Origin: DATKHR01 sp036557365
GTDB taxonomy: Bacteria; Acidobacteriota; Vicinamibacteria; Vicinamibacterales; CAVVIG01
Direction of reading: 5' to 3'
NCBI GenBank assembly: GCA_036557365.1
Contig: DATBHR010000077.1
Span: 1-64,000 of the forward strand
Length of the DNA stretch: 64,000 bases
Part shown: piece by piece, positions 8,421-18,700 of the stretch
Numbering within the stretch: the first letter of the stretch is position 1
Layout of the letters: the number at the start of each line of letters is the position of its first letter
Notes under the pieces: model-generated
The model's input: only the letters and a program-made list of their open reading frames with translations
Databases searched by the model: none
Told to the model about the DNA's origin: nothing
Program-made: the position numbers and the translations under genes

Positions 8421-11400
8421 ATGCGGAAATTCTTCCTGGCAGCACTCCTGCTCGGAACCGTCGGCGTCGTCGTCCGAACGGTTCCCGACCTCGCGCTCAT
8501 GGCGCAGACGGCGACGAGCACGACCGTCGATCTGAAGAGCTATCAAGACCTGCGGTGGCGATCGATCGGTCCCCACCGCGGCGGACGGTCGACGGCAGCC
8601 GCCGGCGTACGCACGCAGCCGAACGTGTTCTACATGGGCGCGACAGGCGGCGGCGTCTGGAAGACCGACAACTACGGCATCACCTGGGTGCCCATCACCG
8701 ATGGACAGATCGAGACCGGGTCGATCGGAGCGATCGACGTCTCCGACTCCAATCCGAACGTCATCTACGTGGGGACCGGCAGCGAGGCCATCCGCTCGAA
8801 CGTCATCGTCGGCCGCGGCGTCTACAAGTCAACGGACGCGGGGAAGACGTGGCAGCACGTCGGGCTGCGCGAGATCGGTCAGATCGGTCAGTTGAAGATC
8901 GATCCGCGGAATCCGGATATTGCCTACGTCGCCTCGATCGGCCAGCCGTTCGCGTGGGGACCCGATCGCGGCGTCTACCGGACGAAAGACGGCGGCAAGA
9001 CGTGGCAGAAGGTGCTCTTCATCAACGACGAAACCGGCGTCGTGTCGATTGCGATCAACTGGCAGAACCCGAACGAGCTCTACGCGGGCGCGTGGCGCGG
9101 CCAGCGCAAGCCGTGGACCATCATCAGCGGCGGCCCTGCAGCAGACGGCGGCGTCTACAAGAGCACGGACGGCGGCGATCACTGGACGCGCGTCAGCAGC
9201 GGCTTCCCCGACGATGTGATCGGCAAGGTGTGGGTCGACATTGCGCAATCCAACCCGAAGGTGGTGTACGCGCAGGTCGAAGCCAAAGGCGCGAAAGGCG
9301 GGCTGTATCGAACGAATGACGGCGGCGCCAGCTGGACGCTCGTCAACAACAGCCAGTCGCTGCGCGCGCGGCCGTTCTACTTCAACAAGGTCTACGTCAA
9401 CCCGAAGGACGAGAACGAGGTCTACGTCAGCGAGCTGTCGTTCCATCACTCGACCGACGGCGGCAAGACGTTCACGAACCTGGCGACGCCGCACGGCGAC
9501 AACCACGTGGTGTGGATCAATCCCGACAATCCGAAGGTGATGATCGAAACCAACGACGGCGGTGCCAACATCACGCAGGACGGGGGGCGCAGCTGGTCGA
9601 CGCAGATGAACCAGCCGACGGCGGAGCTCTACATGGTCGACGCCGACGAGCAGTTCCCGTATCGGCTCGTCGCGCCGCAGCAGGACAACAGCACCTACGT
9701 CGTCGCCAGCCTGCCGCCGTTCTCGTGGCCGATGGACGACCCGACGCAGACGTGGTTCCAGGCGTCAGGGTGCGAGAGCGGTCAGATTCGCACCGTGCCG
9801 AGCGGCAAGATCATCTACGGCGACTGCAAGGGCGAGTTCGGCCGCTACAACATCGAGACTGGACAGGAGCAGCACTACTGGATCTATCCGCAGCAGCGCT
9901 ACGGCAAGTTACCGCAGGACATGAAGTATCGCTTCGTGCGGCAGGCGCCCATCGAAATCTCGCCGCAGAATCCGAAGATCGTCTACCACGGCTCGCAATA
10001 CGTGCATCGGACGATGGACGGCGGCATTCACTGGACGCGGTTCAGTCCTGATGTGACGGCGAACGGGCCGGAAGGACACGTCATGTCCGGCGAGCCAATC
10101 ACGCGCGACATGACGGGCGAAGAAGTTTATGCAGCGCTCTACTCGATGCGTGCGTCGCGGCTCGATCCGAACGTGTTCTGGACCGGATCGAACGATGGCC
10201 CCGTGTGGGTGACGAAAGACAACGGCAAGACGTGGAAGAACGTCACGCCGCCTGATCTGCCGCCCGGCGGCCGCGTCCACACCATCGAGGACTCGCCGCA
10301 CCGCCGCGGCTCGGCGTACATCTCGGTCTACCGGATGTATCTCAACGACTTCAAGCCGTATCTCTACATGACGAACGACTACGGCGAACACTGGACGCTG
10401 CTCACCGACGGATCGAACGGCATCCCCGCCGATCAGCCGATGCACGTCGTTCGTGAAGATCCCGAACAGGAAGGCCTGCTGTACGCCGGCACGCTGCAGG
10501 GCGCGTACGTCTCGTTCGATCAAGGCAAACACTGGCAGTCGCTGCAGCTGAACCTGCCGCCGACACCGGTCACCGATCTGAAGGTCCATCACGGCGACCT
10601 GCTCGCGTCGACGATGGGACGGTCGTTCTGGATCATGGACGACGTGGAGCCGCTGCGGCAGATTGCGGCAAGCGTGACGAAACCGACACGTACCCGTCCG
10701 AGCGACAACCCGAACGGCAACAGGCAGGGAGCGCTCGACACGAGTCGCTCCGATGTCGTTCGCGCGTCGAACCAGAGTCCGGCGGCGCCTCCCGCGCAAA
10801 AGCCCGCGGTCGGTTCAGGATCGGTCGGCACGCCGAAGCTGACGGCGCTTCACCCGACGTATCGCCCGTTCGACGCGTCGAGCGTGTTCCTGTTCACGCC
10901 GGCCGACGCGTACCGCACTCACTACGTGCCCTCGTCGGGCCGCCCCGACATGCCGGAGTACCCGGCGGTTGGTGCGCGAATCGACTACTACCTCCCGTCT
11001 GCCCCGTCAGGTCTGAAGCTCGAGATCCTGGACTCCACCGGCACTGTCGTTCGGACGTTCACGAACAACGCGCCAGCAGCGAGAGGCGGTCGCGGCGGCG
11101 GACGGCGCGGAGGAAATCTGCCGTCGACGCTGCCGACGAAGGTCGGCATGAACCGCTTCGTATGGGATCTGCGCTATGGCGGCGGCGCCGCGTCGGCCGG
11201 CGACGGTGAAGGCGGCGGCGGATTCGGCGCTCAGGGTCCACTCGCGGCACCAGGCACGTTCCGCGCGCGGCTGACCGCCGACGGCGCGGCGAAGACCGAG
11301 CCGTTCTCCGTGAAAATCGATCCGCGCGTCGCCAAGGACGGCGTCACGGTCGCAGATCTCGCCGCACAGACGAAGTTCGCGCTCAAGGTTCGCGATGCGC

Positions 11401-11669
11401 TGGCCGACGCACGTCAGCTGCAGCAGCGCGTTCGGCAGGCGCTCGATGCCAGGCGCGGCGATCAAGCGAGGGTCCAGAGCGTCTGGGACCGGCTGACGAC
11501 GAAGCCAGGACCGTACGAGGACGCGATGTTCATCGATCAACTGTCGAACGTCGGCCGTGAAATCGGACAAGCCGATCAGAAAGTCGGGGCAAGCGCGTAC
11601 GAGCGGTTCACCGATCTCATGAAGGAATGGGCCACCATCAAAGCGGACGCTGAAACCGCCCTGCGATAA
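8421..11669 (+). CDS. Secreted VPS10/sortilin-like BNR-repeat beta-propeller protein
   Basis: A large (about 1082-residue) exported protein of the WD40/YVTN/BNR-like glycosyl-hydrolase family that is very common in Acidobacteria. The ATG at 8421 is preferred over 8406 because AGGA lies 8 nt upstream; a signal peptide runs to about LALMAQ. BNR/Asp-box motifs (S/T-x-D-x-G-x-x-W) recur, for example KTDNYGITW, KSTDAGKTW, RTKDGGKTW, KSTDGGDHW, RTNDGGASW, QDGGRSW and RTMDGGIHW, indicating at least one, probably two, propeller blades sets. Near residue 890 there is a Gly/Arg-rich insert (ARGGRGGGRRGGN). The C-terminal region from about 980 is helical. Enzymatic activity is not established for this family; glycan or protein binding is an inference. 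Confidence 0.88.
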   Translation: MRKFFLAALLLGTVGVVVRTVPDLALMAQTATSTTVDLKSYQDLRWRSIGPHRGGRSTAAAGVRTQPNVFYMGATGGGVWKTDNYGITWVPITDGQIETGSIGAIDVSDSNPNVIYVGTGSEAIRSNVIVGRGVYKSTDAGKTWQHVGLREIGQIGQLKIDPRNPDIAYVASIGQPFAWGPDRGVYRTKDGGKTWQKVLFINDETGVVSIAINWQNPNELYAGAWRGQRKPWTIISGGPAADGGVYKSTDGGDHWTRVSSGFPDDVIGKVWVDIAQSNPKVVYAQVEAKGAKGGLYRTNDGGASWTLVNNSQSLRARPFYFNKVYVNPKDENEVYVSELSFHHSTDGGKTFTNLATPHGDNHVVWINPDNPKVMIETNDGGANITQDGGRSWSTQMNQPTAELYMVDADEQFPYRLVAPQQDNSTYVVASLPPFSWPMDDPTQTWFQASGCESGQIRTVPSGKIIYGDCKGEFGRYNIETGQEQHYWIYPQQRYGKLPQDMKYRFVRQAPIEISPQNPKIVYHGSQYVHRTMDGGIHWTRFSPDVTANGPEGHVMSGEPITRDMTGEEVYAALYSMRASRLDPNVFWTGSNDGPVWVTKDNGKTWKNVTPPDLPPGGRVHTIEDSPHRRGSAYISVYRMYLNDFKPYLYMTNDYGEHWTLLTDGSNGIPADQPMHVVREDPEQEGLLYAGTLQGAYVSFDQGKHWQSLQLNLPPTPVTDLKVHHGDLLASTMGRSFWIMDDVEPLRQIAASVTKPTRTRPSDNPNGNRQGALDTSRSDVVRASNQSPAAPPAQKPAVGSGSVGTPKLTALHPTYRPFDASSVFLFTPADAYRTHYVPSSGRPDMPEYPAVGARIDYYLPSAPSGLKLEILDSTGTVVRTFTNNAPAARGGRGGGRRGGNLPSTLPTKVGMNRFVWDLRYGGGAASAGDGEGGGGFGAQGPLAAPGTFRARLTADGAAKTEPFSVKIDPRVAKDGVTVADLAAQTKFALKVRDALADARQLQQRVRQALDARRGDQARVQSVWDRLTTKPGPYEDAMFIDQLSNVGREIGQADQKVGASAYERFTDLMKEWATIKADAETALR

Positions 11670-11674
11670 CGCCA

Positions 11675-11715
11675 AAAACCGATGAGCGGCCGCAGGGCCG
11701 CTCCAACGGTTTCTT
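11675..11715 (+). terminator. Terminator after the VPS10-type gene
   Basis: GAGCGGCC and GGCCGCTC form an 8-bp stem around GCAG. An outer AAACCG/CGGTTT extension ends in TTTCTTC on the plus strand, 6 nt after the stop codon. The outer A-tract would make it work in both directions. Confidence 0.75.
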
Positions 11716-11831
11716 CATCTAGCCGCTGTACATTTCCCTGAGAAGCGCGTACGCTGGTCGGAACCAGCGCGAAGCTCGTCGGCTGTGCAGCCGCCAGATA
11801 CGCTCTTCGCTGCCTTCTGGAGGTGCCGCTC

Positions 11832-12572
11832 GTGAAGTCCACATACGCATCCTGCTCCGTGCTCGCTCTCGTCACATGTCTGTTCCTTCCGGCGTCTGCG
11901 CGCGCGCAGACAGGGGACTCGCGCTGGAATGTCGAAGCCAGCGTCGGCTGGGACATCGGCCTGAGCGGCGACTTCCTTTCGGCGGGCATCGGCACACTGA
12001 ACGGCGTGCCGGTCGTGATCCAGAGCCAGTCGTGGAACACGGTGTACGGCACGGGCATCCAGTGGAAGGCGGGAGCGGGATATGCGCTCGACGATCAGAG
12101 CGAGGTTCGCGGACAGTTCGCGTATCAGCGCAGCGGGTCCGACGCCGTGCTCGTCGGCAAGGCCGGCACGTCAGACCTGTACGGCACCTTCGACGACATG
12201 AAGGTGTGGACCTTCGAAGGCGGCTACCGCCGCTATTTCGAGCGCCACGACAAGCTGCGCCCCTTCGGCGAGCTGCTGATCGGCATCGCCGACATCCCGC
12301 GCATCAACGGCGTCTTCGCGGCGACGCAGACCGGATCGGTCCAGACCGCGACGGATCTCTACGACGGCACCGCGGCGTTCACGTTCGCCGTCAACGCCGG
12401 CGCGCTCTACCGCCTGAACGATCGCGCAGACTTCAAGGTGCAGCTCGGCTTCCGCCACGTCAGCGGATTGGCCCAGGTGGACGATTTGCAGGGGACGGGG
12501 CTCGAGAACATCAACGACAAGAGCGGGCGGTGGTCGCTGCCGATCGAGCTCGGCGTGCACATCCGATTCTGA
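11832..12572 (+). CDS. Outer-membrane beta-barrel protein
   Basis: An exported protein of about 246 residues. GTG 11832 is preferred to GTG 11823 because GGAGG ends 8 nt before it. The signal peptide ends near ASARAQ. The remainder alternates short amphipathic strands: WNVEASVGWDIGLSG, GAGYALDDQSEVRGQFAYQ, GGYRRYFE, AGALYRLNDRADFKVQLGF, and a C-terminal WSLPIELGVHIRF ending in Phe, the typical barrel-assembly signal. It resembles small OmpA/OmpW-like barrels; no ligand or specific family is recognised. It is transcribed separately from the VPS10 gene, which ends in a terminator. Confidence 0.75.
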   Translation: MKSTYASCSVLALVTCLFLPASARAQTGDSRWNVEASVGWDIGLSGDFLSAGIGTLNGVPVVIQSQSWNTVYGTGIQWKAGAGYALDDQSEVRGQFAYQRSGSDAVLVGKAGTSDLYGTFDDMKVWTFEGGYRRYFERHDKLRPFGELLIGIADIPRINGVFAATQTGSVQTATDLYDGTAAFTFAVNAGALYRLNDRADFKVQLGFRHVSGLAQVDDLQGTGLENINDKSGRWSLPIELGVHIRF

Positions 12573-12583
12573 TCCGATCGCGA

Positions 12584-12611
12584 CACGTGCGCCGACGCCG
12601 CGGCGCACGTG
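12584..12611. terminator. Hairpin between convergent genes
   Basis: CACGTGCGCC (12584-12593) and GGCGCACGTG (12602-12611) form a perfect 10-bp stem between the stops of the barrel gene and the cupredoxin gene. Only a weak pyrimidine tract follows, so it may be a terminator without a strong U-run. Confidence 0.55.
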
Positions 12612-12622
12612 CTCCTTCCGCT

Positions 12623-12982
12623 CTACTGCACGATGATCGACCCGACCATGCCGGGATGGATCGTGCAGTGATACGTCACGGTGCCGCGCGCGCCGAGCGT
12701 CGCGCTGGCCTGGCCACCGGGCGGAATCGATCCCGTGTCGAACACACCGGACGTATCCGACGTCGCCGTGTGCGCCGTGTTGTCGTTGTTCGTCCACGTC
12801 ACGGTGGTGCCGGCGGTCACCGTAAGCGGATTCGGCGAGTACGCGGCCGCGCCGAGATTCGTGGCATTGGTAGGAATACTGACGGGAGTTCCGTTGTTCG
12901 TTGGCGTCGTCGGCGACGACGAGTTGCTGCATCCGGCGACGAACACAAGGAAACCAAGAAGAAGAGCGAGACGACGAAACAT
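12623..12982 (-). CDS. Cupredoxin (plastocyanin-like) lipoprotein
   Basis: A small blue-copper electron-transfer protein anchored in the envelope. The ATG at 12982 is chosen because GGAGGTGTTC precedes it and a lipoprotein signal follows (LLLGFLVFVAGC, C18). The 119-residue product carries the type-1 copper ligands H71 (TAHTATS), C106, H109 and M112 in YHCTIHPGM, the plastocyanin order. The ORF is open further upstream, but that extension lacks a ribosome site. A Ser/Thr/Pro/Asn linker joins the lipid anchor to the fold. It would carry electrons for a periplasmic oxidase or reductase; no partner is adjacent. The RND operon lies just upstream on the same strand but is separated by about 160 nt. 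Confidence 0.9.
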   Translation of the reverse strand: MFRRLALLLGFLVFVAGCSNSSSPTTPTNNGTPVSIPTNATNLGAAAYSPNPLTVTAGTTVTWTNNDNTAHTATSDTSGVFDTGSIPPGGQASATLGARGTVTYHCTIHPGMVGSIIVQ

Positions 12983-13144
12983 GAACACCTCCGCAGACAG
13001 GCTGCTTGGCTGCTGAGGGGCAATTCCCTTGCCGACCTGCTCCAGCATATCGACTAGCACTTACAGGCAGCTCGACCGACGAACGACGGAATCAATTACC
13101 GCACGTGAAACTGGGAGTAAGAAAGGCGGCGGCGTGACTGGCCG

Positions 13145-14584
13145 CTAGTGCTGTTCGGCGATCCGCGGCAGGGATGCGACGTTCCAGCCGCCGCCGAGAC
13201 CTTTGATGAGCAGCACGCTCGCCGTCATCCGGCGCGTGAGCACATCGACGGCAGCGCGCTCGTTCTGCAGCGCGACACTCTGCGCCACGACGACCTCGAG
13301 ATAACTCGCGAGACCGCCCCGGTAGCGCAGGTTCGCCTGCTCGAGCGAGCGCTCGGCCGCGTCCACCGCGCGCTGCTGGACCGTGGCCTCCTGGCTCAAC
13401 ACACGCAGCGTCGCCAGCTGATCTTCGACTTCCTGAAACGCGACGAGCACCGCCTGCTGATACGTCGCGGACGCTTCGTCGTATGCGGCTCTCGCCTCGT
13501 CTGCCGCGGCCCGTCGTCGTCCGCCATCGAAGACGGTGATGAGCGCCGACGGACCGATGCTCCAGAAGCTGCTGAAGCTCGTGATCCAGTTCGTGAGCGA
13601 CGTGCTTTCGAACCCGCCAGTTCCTGTGAGCGACAGGATCGGATAGAACGCCGACTTCGTGATGCCGACATCGGCGTTGGCGGACGCCACGCGACGCTCG
13701 GCCGCGGCCACGTCGGGCCGCCGTTCGAGCAGCTCGGACGGCAGACCGGCGGGCACGCTCGGCGGCGTGTCGCCAAGCGACGCTGGCGCGAGCGCGAACG
13801 AGGACGCGGGTACGCCGACGAGGACGGCAATCGCGTGCTCCACGCCGGCGCGCGCAACGCCGATGTCGACGGCCTGCGCGCGCGTCGTCTCGAGCTGCGT
13901 CTCCGCGAGATCGACGTCCGCGCGCGACGCGAGGCCGCCGTTGAACCGGTTCTGCGTCAATTCGAGCGCGCGGCCGTAGGCGGCGACCGCCGAATCGAGC
14001 AGCTCGCGCTCGCGATCGAAGCCGCGCAGCAGGAAGTAGTCGACGGCGAGCTCGGCGTGCAGGCTCAGGCTGACCGTCTCCAGATCGGCGGCGGTCGCCT
14101 GCGCCTGGGTGCGGCTCGACTCGATCGTGTAGTGAATGCGTCCCCACACGTCCGCTTCGTACGTGACGGTCGCGGGAAGCAGGAAATCGCCGTAGCTGTT
14201 GTGGAAGGACGAAACCGCGCGATTGCCCGACTGCTGCGCACGCACGATCGACGGATCGGCGGTGACCTGTGGGTAGCGCGCCGACCGCGCCCCCGCCACC
14301 GACGCGCGCGCTTCGACGAAGCGGGCTGCCGCCTGCTTCAGCGTCTGGTTCGACACGTTGATGCGGGCTTCGAGATCGTTCAGCGTGGCGTCCCCGAACA
14401 TTTCCCACCACGAGCCGCGGGCGATCGCGTCCGACGGCTGACCCGGCTTCCAGTCCGATTCCTTGTAGGCTGGCGGCGGCTGCACGTCGGGCGGCGTGTA
14501 CGGATTCTTTGGAGCGCACGCCATGCCGGCGCCGACGACCGTCAACACGAGCGCGCGCAAGACCGTGCGCGCCGTCCGCCTCAT
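13145..14584 (-). CDS. RND efflux outer-membrane factor lipoprotein (NodT/OprM family)
   Basis: The TolC-like exit duct of a tripartite efflux pump. The 479-residue protein starts at ATG 14584 with a lipobox ending GMAC (C22), then the family opening PKNPYTPPDVQPPP. Two OEP repeats follow: one near residues 65-250 (helix LKQAAARFVEARASVAGARSA and RFNGGLASRADVDLAE) and one near 270-460 (LERRPDVAAAERRVASANAD and LRYRGGLASYLEVVVAQ). The start codon overlaps the adaptor stop as ATGA, so translation is coupled. It is the last gene of the pump-adaptor-OMF operon. Confidence 0.93.
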   Translation of the reverse strand: MRRTARTVLRALVLTVVGAGMACAPKNPYTPPDVQPPPAYKESDWKPGQPSDAIARGSWWEMFGDATLNDLEARINVSNQTLKQAAARFVEARASVAGARSARYPQVTADPSIVRAQQSGNRAVSSFHNSYGDFLLPATVTYEADVWGRIHYTIESSRTQAQATAADLETVSLSLHAELAVDYFLLRGFDRERELLDSAVAAYGRALELTQNRFNGGLASRADVDLAETQLETTRAQAVDIGVARAGVEHAIAVLVGVPASSFALAPASLGDTPPSVPAGLPSELLERRPDVAAAERRVASANADVGITKSAFYPILSLTGTGGFESTSLTNWITSFSSFWSIGPSALITVFDGGRRRAAADEARAAYDEASATYQQAVLVAFQEVEDQLATLRVLSQEATVQQRAVDAAERSLEQANLRYRGGLASYLEVVVAQSVALQNERAAVDVLTRRMTASVLLIKGLGGGWNVASLPRIAEQH

Positions 14585-15747
14585 CGACCGGCTCCTCCGC
14601 CCTCGCCGTTGGCGGCCTGCGCTGCCACGCGGACGGCGACGCCGTCGACGAGGGAATCGGGCGGGTTGATGATGACCTGCTCCGCGCCCGTCAGCCCCGA
14701 CGTGACTTCGACATCGCTGCCGAAGTCGCGGCCGGTCACGATCGACACGAGCTTGACGCGATTGCCGACGATCGTCGCGACCTGCAAGCCTTCCGTCCGG
14801 AAGATGAGCGTGCTGACCGGCACCTTCAACGTCGACGCGGGCGTCGGCAGCTTCAGGTGCACCTCGGCGTACGAGCCGGTGAGGAGCTCGCCTTTCGGAT
14901 TGTCGACGTCGATTTCGACGAGCAGCGTGCGCGACGCGACGTCAATCGACTGCGACGTGCGCGCAAGCGTGCCCTTGAACGTCCGTCCGGCAAACTCCTT
15001 CAGCGTCAGCTCCGCGGTCATGCCCGGCTGCGCGACCTGGGAGTACACCTGCGGGACGCTCACGAAGACGCGGAGCTTGTGGACCGCGGCGATGTGAAAG
15101 AGCTCCTTCGCGTTGCTGCCCGAATCGATGAGCGCACCGACTTCGGTGTTTCGCGCGGTGATGACGCCGTCGAACGGCGCCTCGATCCGGCGGAACGCGT
15201 ACAGCTGCTCGAGCCGTTTCACGTTGGCGCGCGCCGACTCGACGGCGGTCTGACGCGCTTCGAGATTACCGTTGGCGTTGTCCAGGTCCTGCCGCGATAC
15301 CGAGTCCGTCTTGATCAGATCGCGATAGCGATCGGCCGTTGTCGCCGCCAAACGCGAATTCGCTTCGGCCGTCGCGAGATCCGCGCGAGCCTGCGCGATC
15401 TGCTGATCGAGCTCCGGCGTGTCGATTTCCGCGAGCAGCTGTCCGGCCTTGACTTTCGATCCGATGTCGACGAGGCGGCGTTTCATGTAGCCGTTGGTGC
15501 GCGCGTAGATCGACGCGTCGGTGAACGCCTGCATCGTCCCCGGCAGTACGATTTCTTCCTGCGGTATGCCGCGCTGCGGCGTGACGACGGCCACCGTCGG
15601 CAGCGCGAGCTCCTTCGTTTCCTTGGTCACGACGTCGAGCGACTTGGCCCGCGTCGCGATCCCCCAGAAGGCGATGCCGAACGCCAGCGCCATCAGCATC
15701 AACCCACCAACGATCGGGCCCAGACGGCCCGGTTTAGCTTCGTTCAT
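14581..15747 (-). CDS. RND efflux periplasmic adaptor (membrane fusion protein)
   Basis: Links the inner-membrane RND pump to the outer-membrane factor. The 388-residue protein has an N-terminal membrane anchor (residues 10-30), then the barrel-sandwich entry YARTNGYMKRRLVDIGSKV near 84-102. A long alpha-hairpin spans about 108-175 (LAEIDTPELDQQIAQARAD). The second lipoyl half is FDGVITARNTEVGALIDSG near 198-216, with beta-barrel and membrane-proximal domains after it. The ATG at 15747 lies inside the pump gene (14-nt overlap) and its stop overlaps the OMF start, so all three are coupled. Confidence 0.92.
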   Translation of the reverse strand: MNEAKPGRLGPIVGGLMLMALAFGIAFWGIATRAKSLDVVTKETKELALPTVAVVTPQRGIPQEEIVLPGTMQAFTDASIYARTNGYMKRRLVDIGSKVKAGQLLAEIDTPELDQQIAQARADLATAEANSRLAATTADRYRDLIKTDSVSRQDLDNANGNLEARQTAVESARANVKRLEQLYAFRRIEAPFDGVITARNTEVGALIDSGSNAKELFHIAAVHKLRVFVSVPQVYSQVAQPGMTAELTLKEFAGRTFKGTLARTSQSIDVASRTLLVEIDVDNPKGELLTGSYAEVHLKLPTPASTLKVPVSTLIFRTEGLQVATIVGNRVKLVSIVTGRDFGSDVEVTSGLTGAEQVIINPPDSLVDGVAVRVAAQAANGEGGGAGR

Positions 15748-18700
15748 CGACGCGCACCTTGTGAGATCGACCGTGGAAAATCGCGAAGACCGCGGGCACG
15801 AACGCCAGCGTCGCGACGGTCGCGAACAACAACCCTCCGATGACGGCGCGGCCGAGCGGCGCGTTCTGTTCGCCGCCCTCCCCGAGCCCGAGCGCCATCG
15901 GCACCATCCCGATGATCATCGCGGCCGCGGTCATGAGGACCGGGCGGAACCGCGTGAACCCCGCATCCACCGCAGCGTCGACCGCCGACCGCCCACGGGC
16001 CATCTCGTCCTTCGCGAAGCTGACGACGAGGATGCTGTTCGCCGTCGCCACGCCGATGCACATGATGGCGCCGGTCAGTGACGGCACGTTGAACGTCGTA
16101 TGCGTGATGAAGAGCATCCAGACGATGCCGGCGAGCGCCGCCGGAAGCGCCGAGATGATGATGAACGGATCGAGCCACGACTGGAAGTTCACGACGATGA
16201 GCAGGTAGACGAGCATGACGGCGAGCGCCAGTCCCGCCACCAGTCCCGAGAAGGACGAGGTCATCGTCTCGATCTGACCGCGGACGATGACCTGCGATCC
16301 GCGCGGGAGATTCTTGTTGGCGGCGTCGAGAATCGGCTGCATCTCGCGGGCCACGCTGCCGAGGTCGCGGCCCTGAACGGCGCCGAACACGTCGATGACC
16401 GGCTGCACGTTGTAGTGCGAGATGACCGCCATGTGCTGCTGCCGCTCGACCGATGCCAGGGCCTCGAGCAACTGCGGCTGCGCGCCGGGCGTCGTCAACG
16501 GGATGTTCCCGATGTCTTCGAGCGAGTCGACGCGATACTGCGGCGTCTGCGTTGCGATCGTATAGCTGACGCCGGTCGCAGGATTCAGCCAGTAGGTCGG
16601 CGCCGTCTGCGCGCTGCCGGACAGCGAAATCAGCAGGTTGTTGGCGACGTCGCGCTGCGTGTATCCCGTCTGCGCGGCGCGCGTGCGGTCCACGTCGAGG
16701 TGCAGCAGCGGCTGGTTGAACGCCTGGTGCACGCGCACGTCCACCATGCCCGGCACCTGAGCCAGCTTCACGGAGAGCGCCGTCGCAAACCGGCGGTTCG
16801 CTTCGAGGTTGCGGCCGACGACCTGAACGTCAATCGGCGCCGGCAGACCGAAGTTGAGAATCTGCGTCACGATGTCGGCCGGGATGAACGAAAAGAGCAC
16901 GCCCGGAAATTCCTTGACCAGCCGAAGACGCAGATCGCGCACATAGCCTTCGGTTGGCTGGTGTCCGTCAGACAGCGTGACGAGCACGTCCGCATCGGAG
17001 GAACCGATTGGCGCCGAGTTCGTGTACGAGAGGTTGATGCCGCTGTACGGCAGGCCGACGTTGTCGATGACGCTGGCGACCTCGTGGCTCGGGACGACTT
17101 CGCGGATCATCGCCTCCACGCGATCGCAGAGCGCCGCGGTTTCCTCGATTCGCGTGCCCGTCGGCGCGCGCAAATGCAGCTTGAACTGTCCGCCGTCGAC
17201 CGCCGGGAAGAAGTCTTCGCCGACCCACCGCACGAGCAGGAGCGAGCCGGCGCACGCCGCCAGGAACACCAGCGTGAACGCCGCCCGTCGCGTGATCACT
17301 GCCGTCAGGAACCGGCGATAGCGCTCGTGCACCCGGGCAAATCCGCGGTCGAACCAGCCGGGATTCGATTCGTCGTGATCATGGCCTCGCAGCAGGTACT
17401 TCGCCATCGTGGGCACGAGCGTCCGCGAGAGAAAGTAGGACGCGAGCATCGCGAACACGACAGCCTCGGCCATCGGCACGAAGAGATAGCGGCCGACACC
17501 GGCGAGGAAGAACATCGGCACGAACACGATGCAGATGCAGATCGTCGACACGAACGCCGGAATCGCAATCTGCTGCGCGCCGTCCAGAATCGCCCGCTCC
17601 GGCTCCTTCCCAAGCGCCAGATTGCGGTTGATGTTCTCGATCTCGACCGTCGCATCGTCGACCAGAATCCCGACGGCGAGCGCGAGGCCGCCCAGCGTCA
17701 TGATGTTGATCGTCTCGCCGAGCGCGCTCAGCACGATGATCGACGTCAGGATGGACAGCGGGATCGAGACGACGATGATGAGCGTGCTGCGCCAGCTGCT
17801 GAGGAACAGCAGGATCATCAGCGCGGTGAGCGCGGCGGCGATCACCGCTTCGCGAAGCACGCCCTGGATCGACGCGCGGACGAACAGCGACTGATCGGCG
17901 AGCGGCTTGACCGTCAGCGAGGGCGGCAGTCCGGGAAGCGCCTGCGCCACGGCCGCCTTGACCTTCGAGATGATGTCCAGCGTCGAGGCGTTGCCGACCT
18001 TCTGAATGATCATCAGCACGGCGCGCTGGCCGTCGACGCGCGCGATGTTGGTTTGCGGCGGGTAGCCGTTCCGCACGTGCGCGACGTCGCGGATGTAGAT
18101 CGGCGTCGTTCCCACGACCTTGATTGGCAGGTCGTTCAGTTCGTCGATGCGCGTCGGGCTGGCGTTCAGGTCGACGTCGTATTCGGTCGATCCGATCTTC
18201 GACGTGCCCGCGGGAAGAATCAGGTTCTGCTGCGCGATCGCGTTGACGACGTCGTTCGGCGACAGGCCCTTCGCCTGCAGTGCCACCTGATCGAGGTCCA
18301 CCTGCACCTGCGGCTGCTTGCCGCCGTACGGATACGGCAGCTGCGCGCCGGGCACCGCCGCGAGCTGCGGCCGGAGGAAGTTGACGCCGAGGTCGAAGAG
18401 CTGCTGTTCGGACAGGCCGGTTCCGGACAACGCGAACTGAATGACCGGAACGCTCGACGCGTTGTACTGCAGGATGAACGGCGGCACCGTGCCCTGCGGC
18501 GCCTGGCGCAGCACCGCCTGCGAAACGGCGGTGATCTGCGCGACGGCAAGATCGACCTTCGCGCCCGGCTGCATGAACACCTTGACGATCGAGATGCCGC
18601 GCAGCGACTGCGATTCGACATGCTCGATGTCATTGACCGACGTGCTGAGCGTCCGCTCGTAGTTCGAGACGATGCGATCGGCCATGTCCTGCGCGGACAG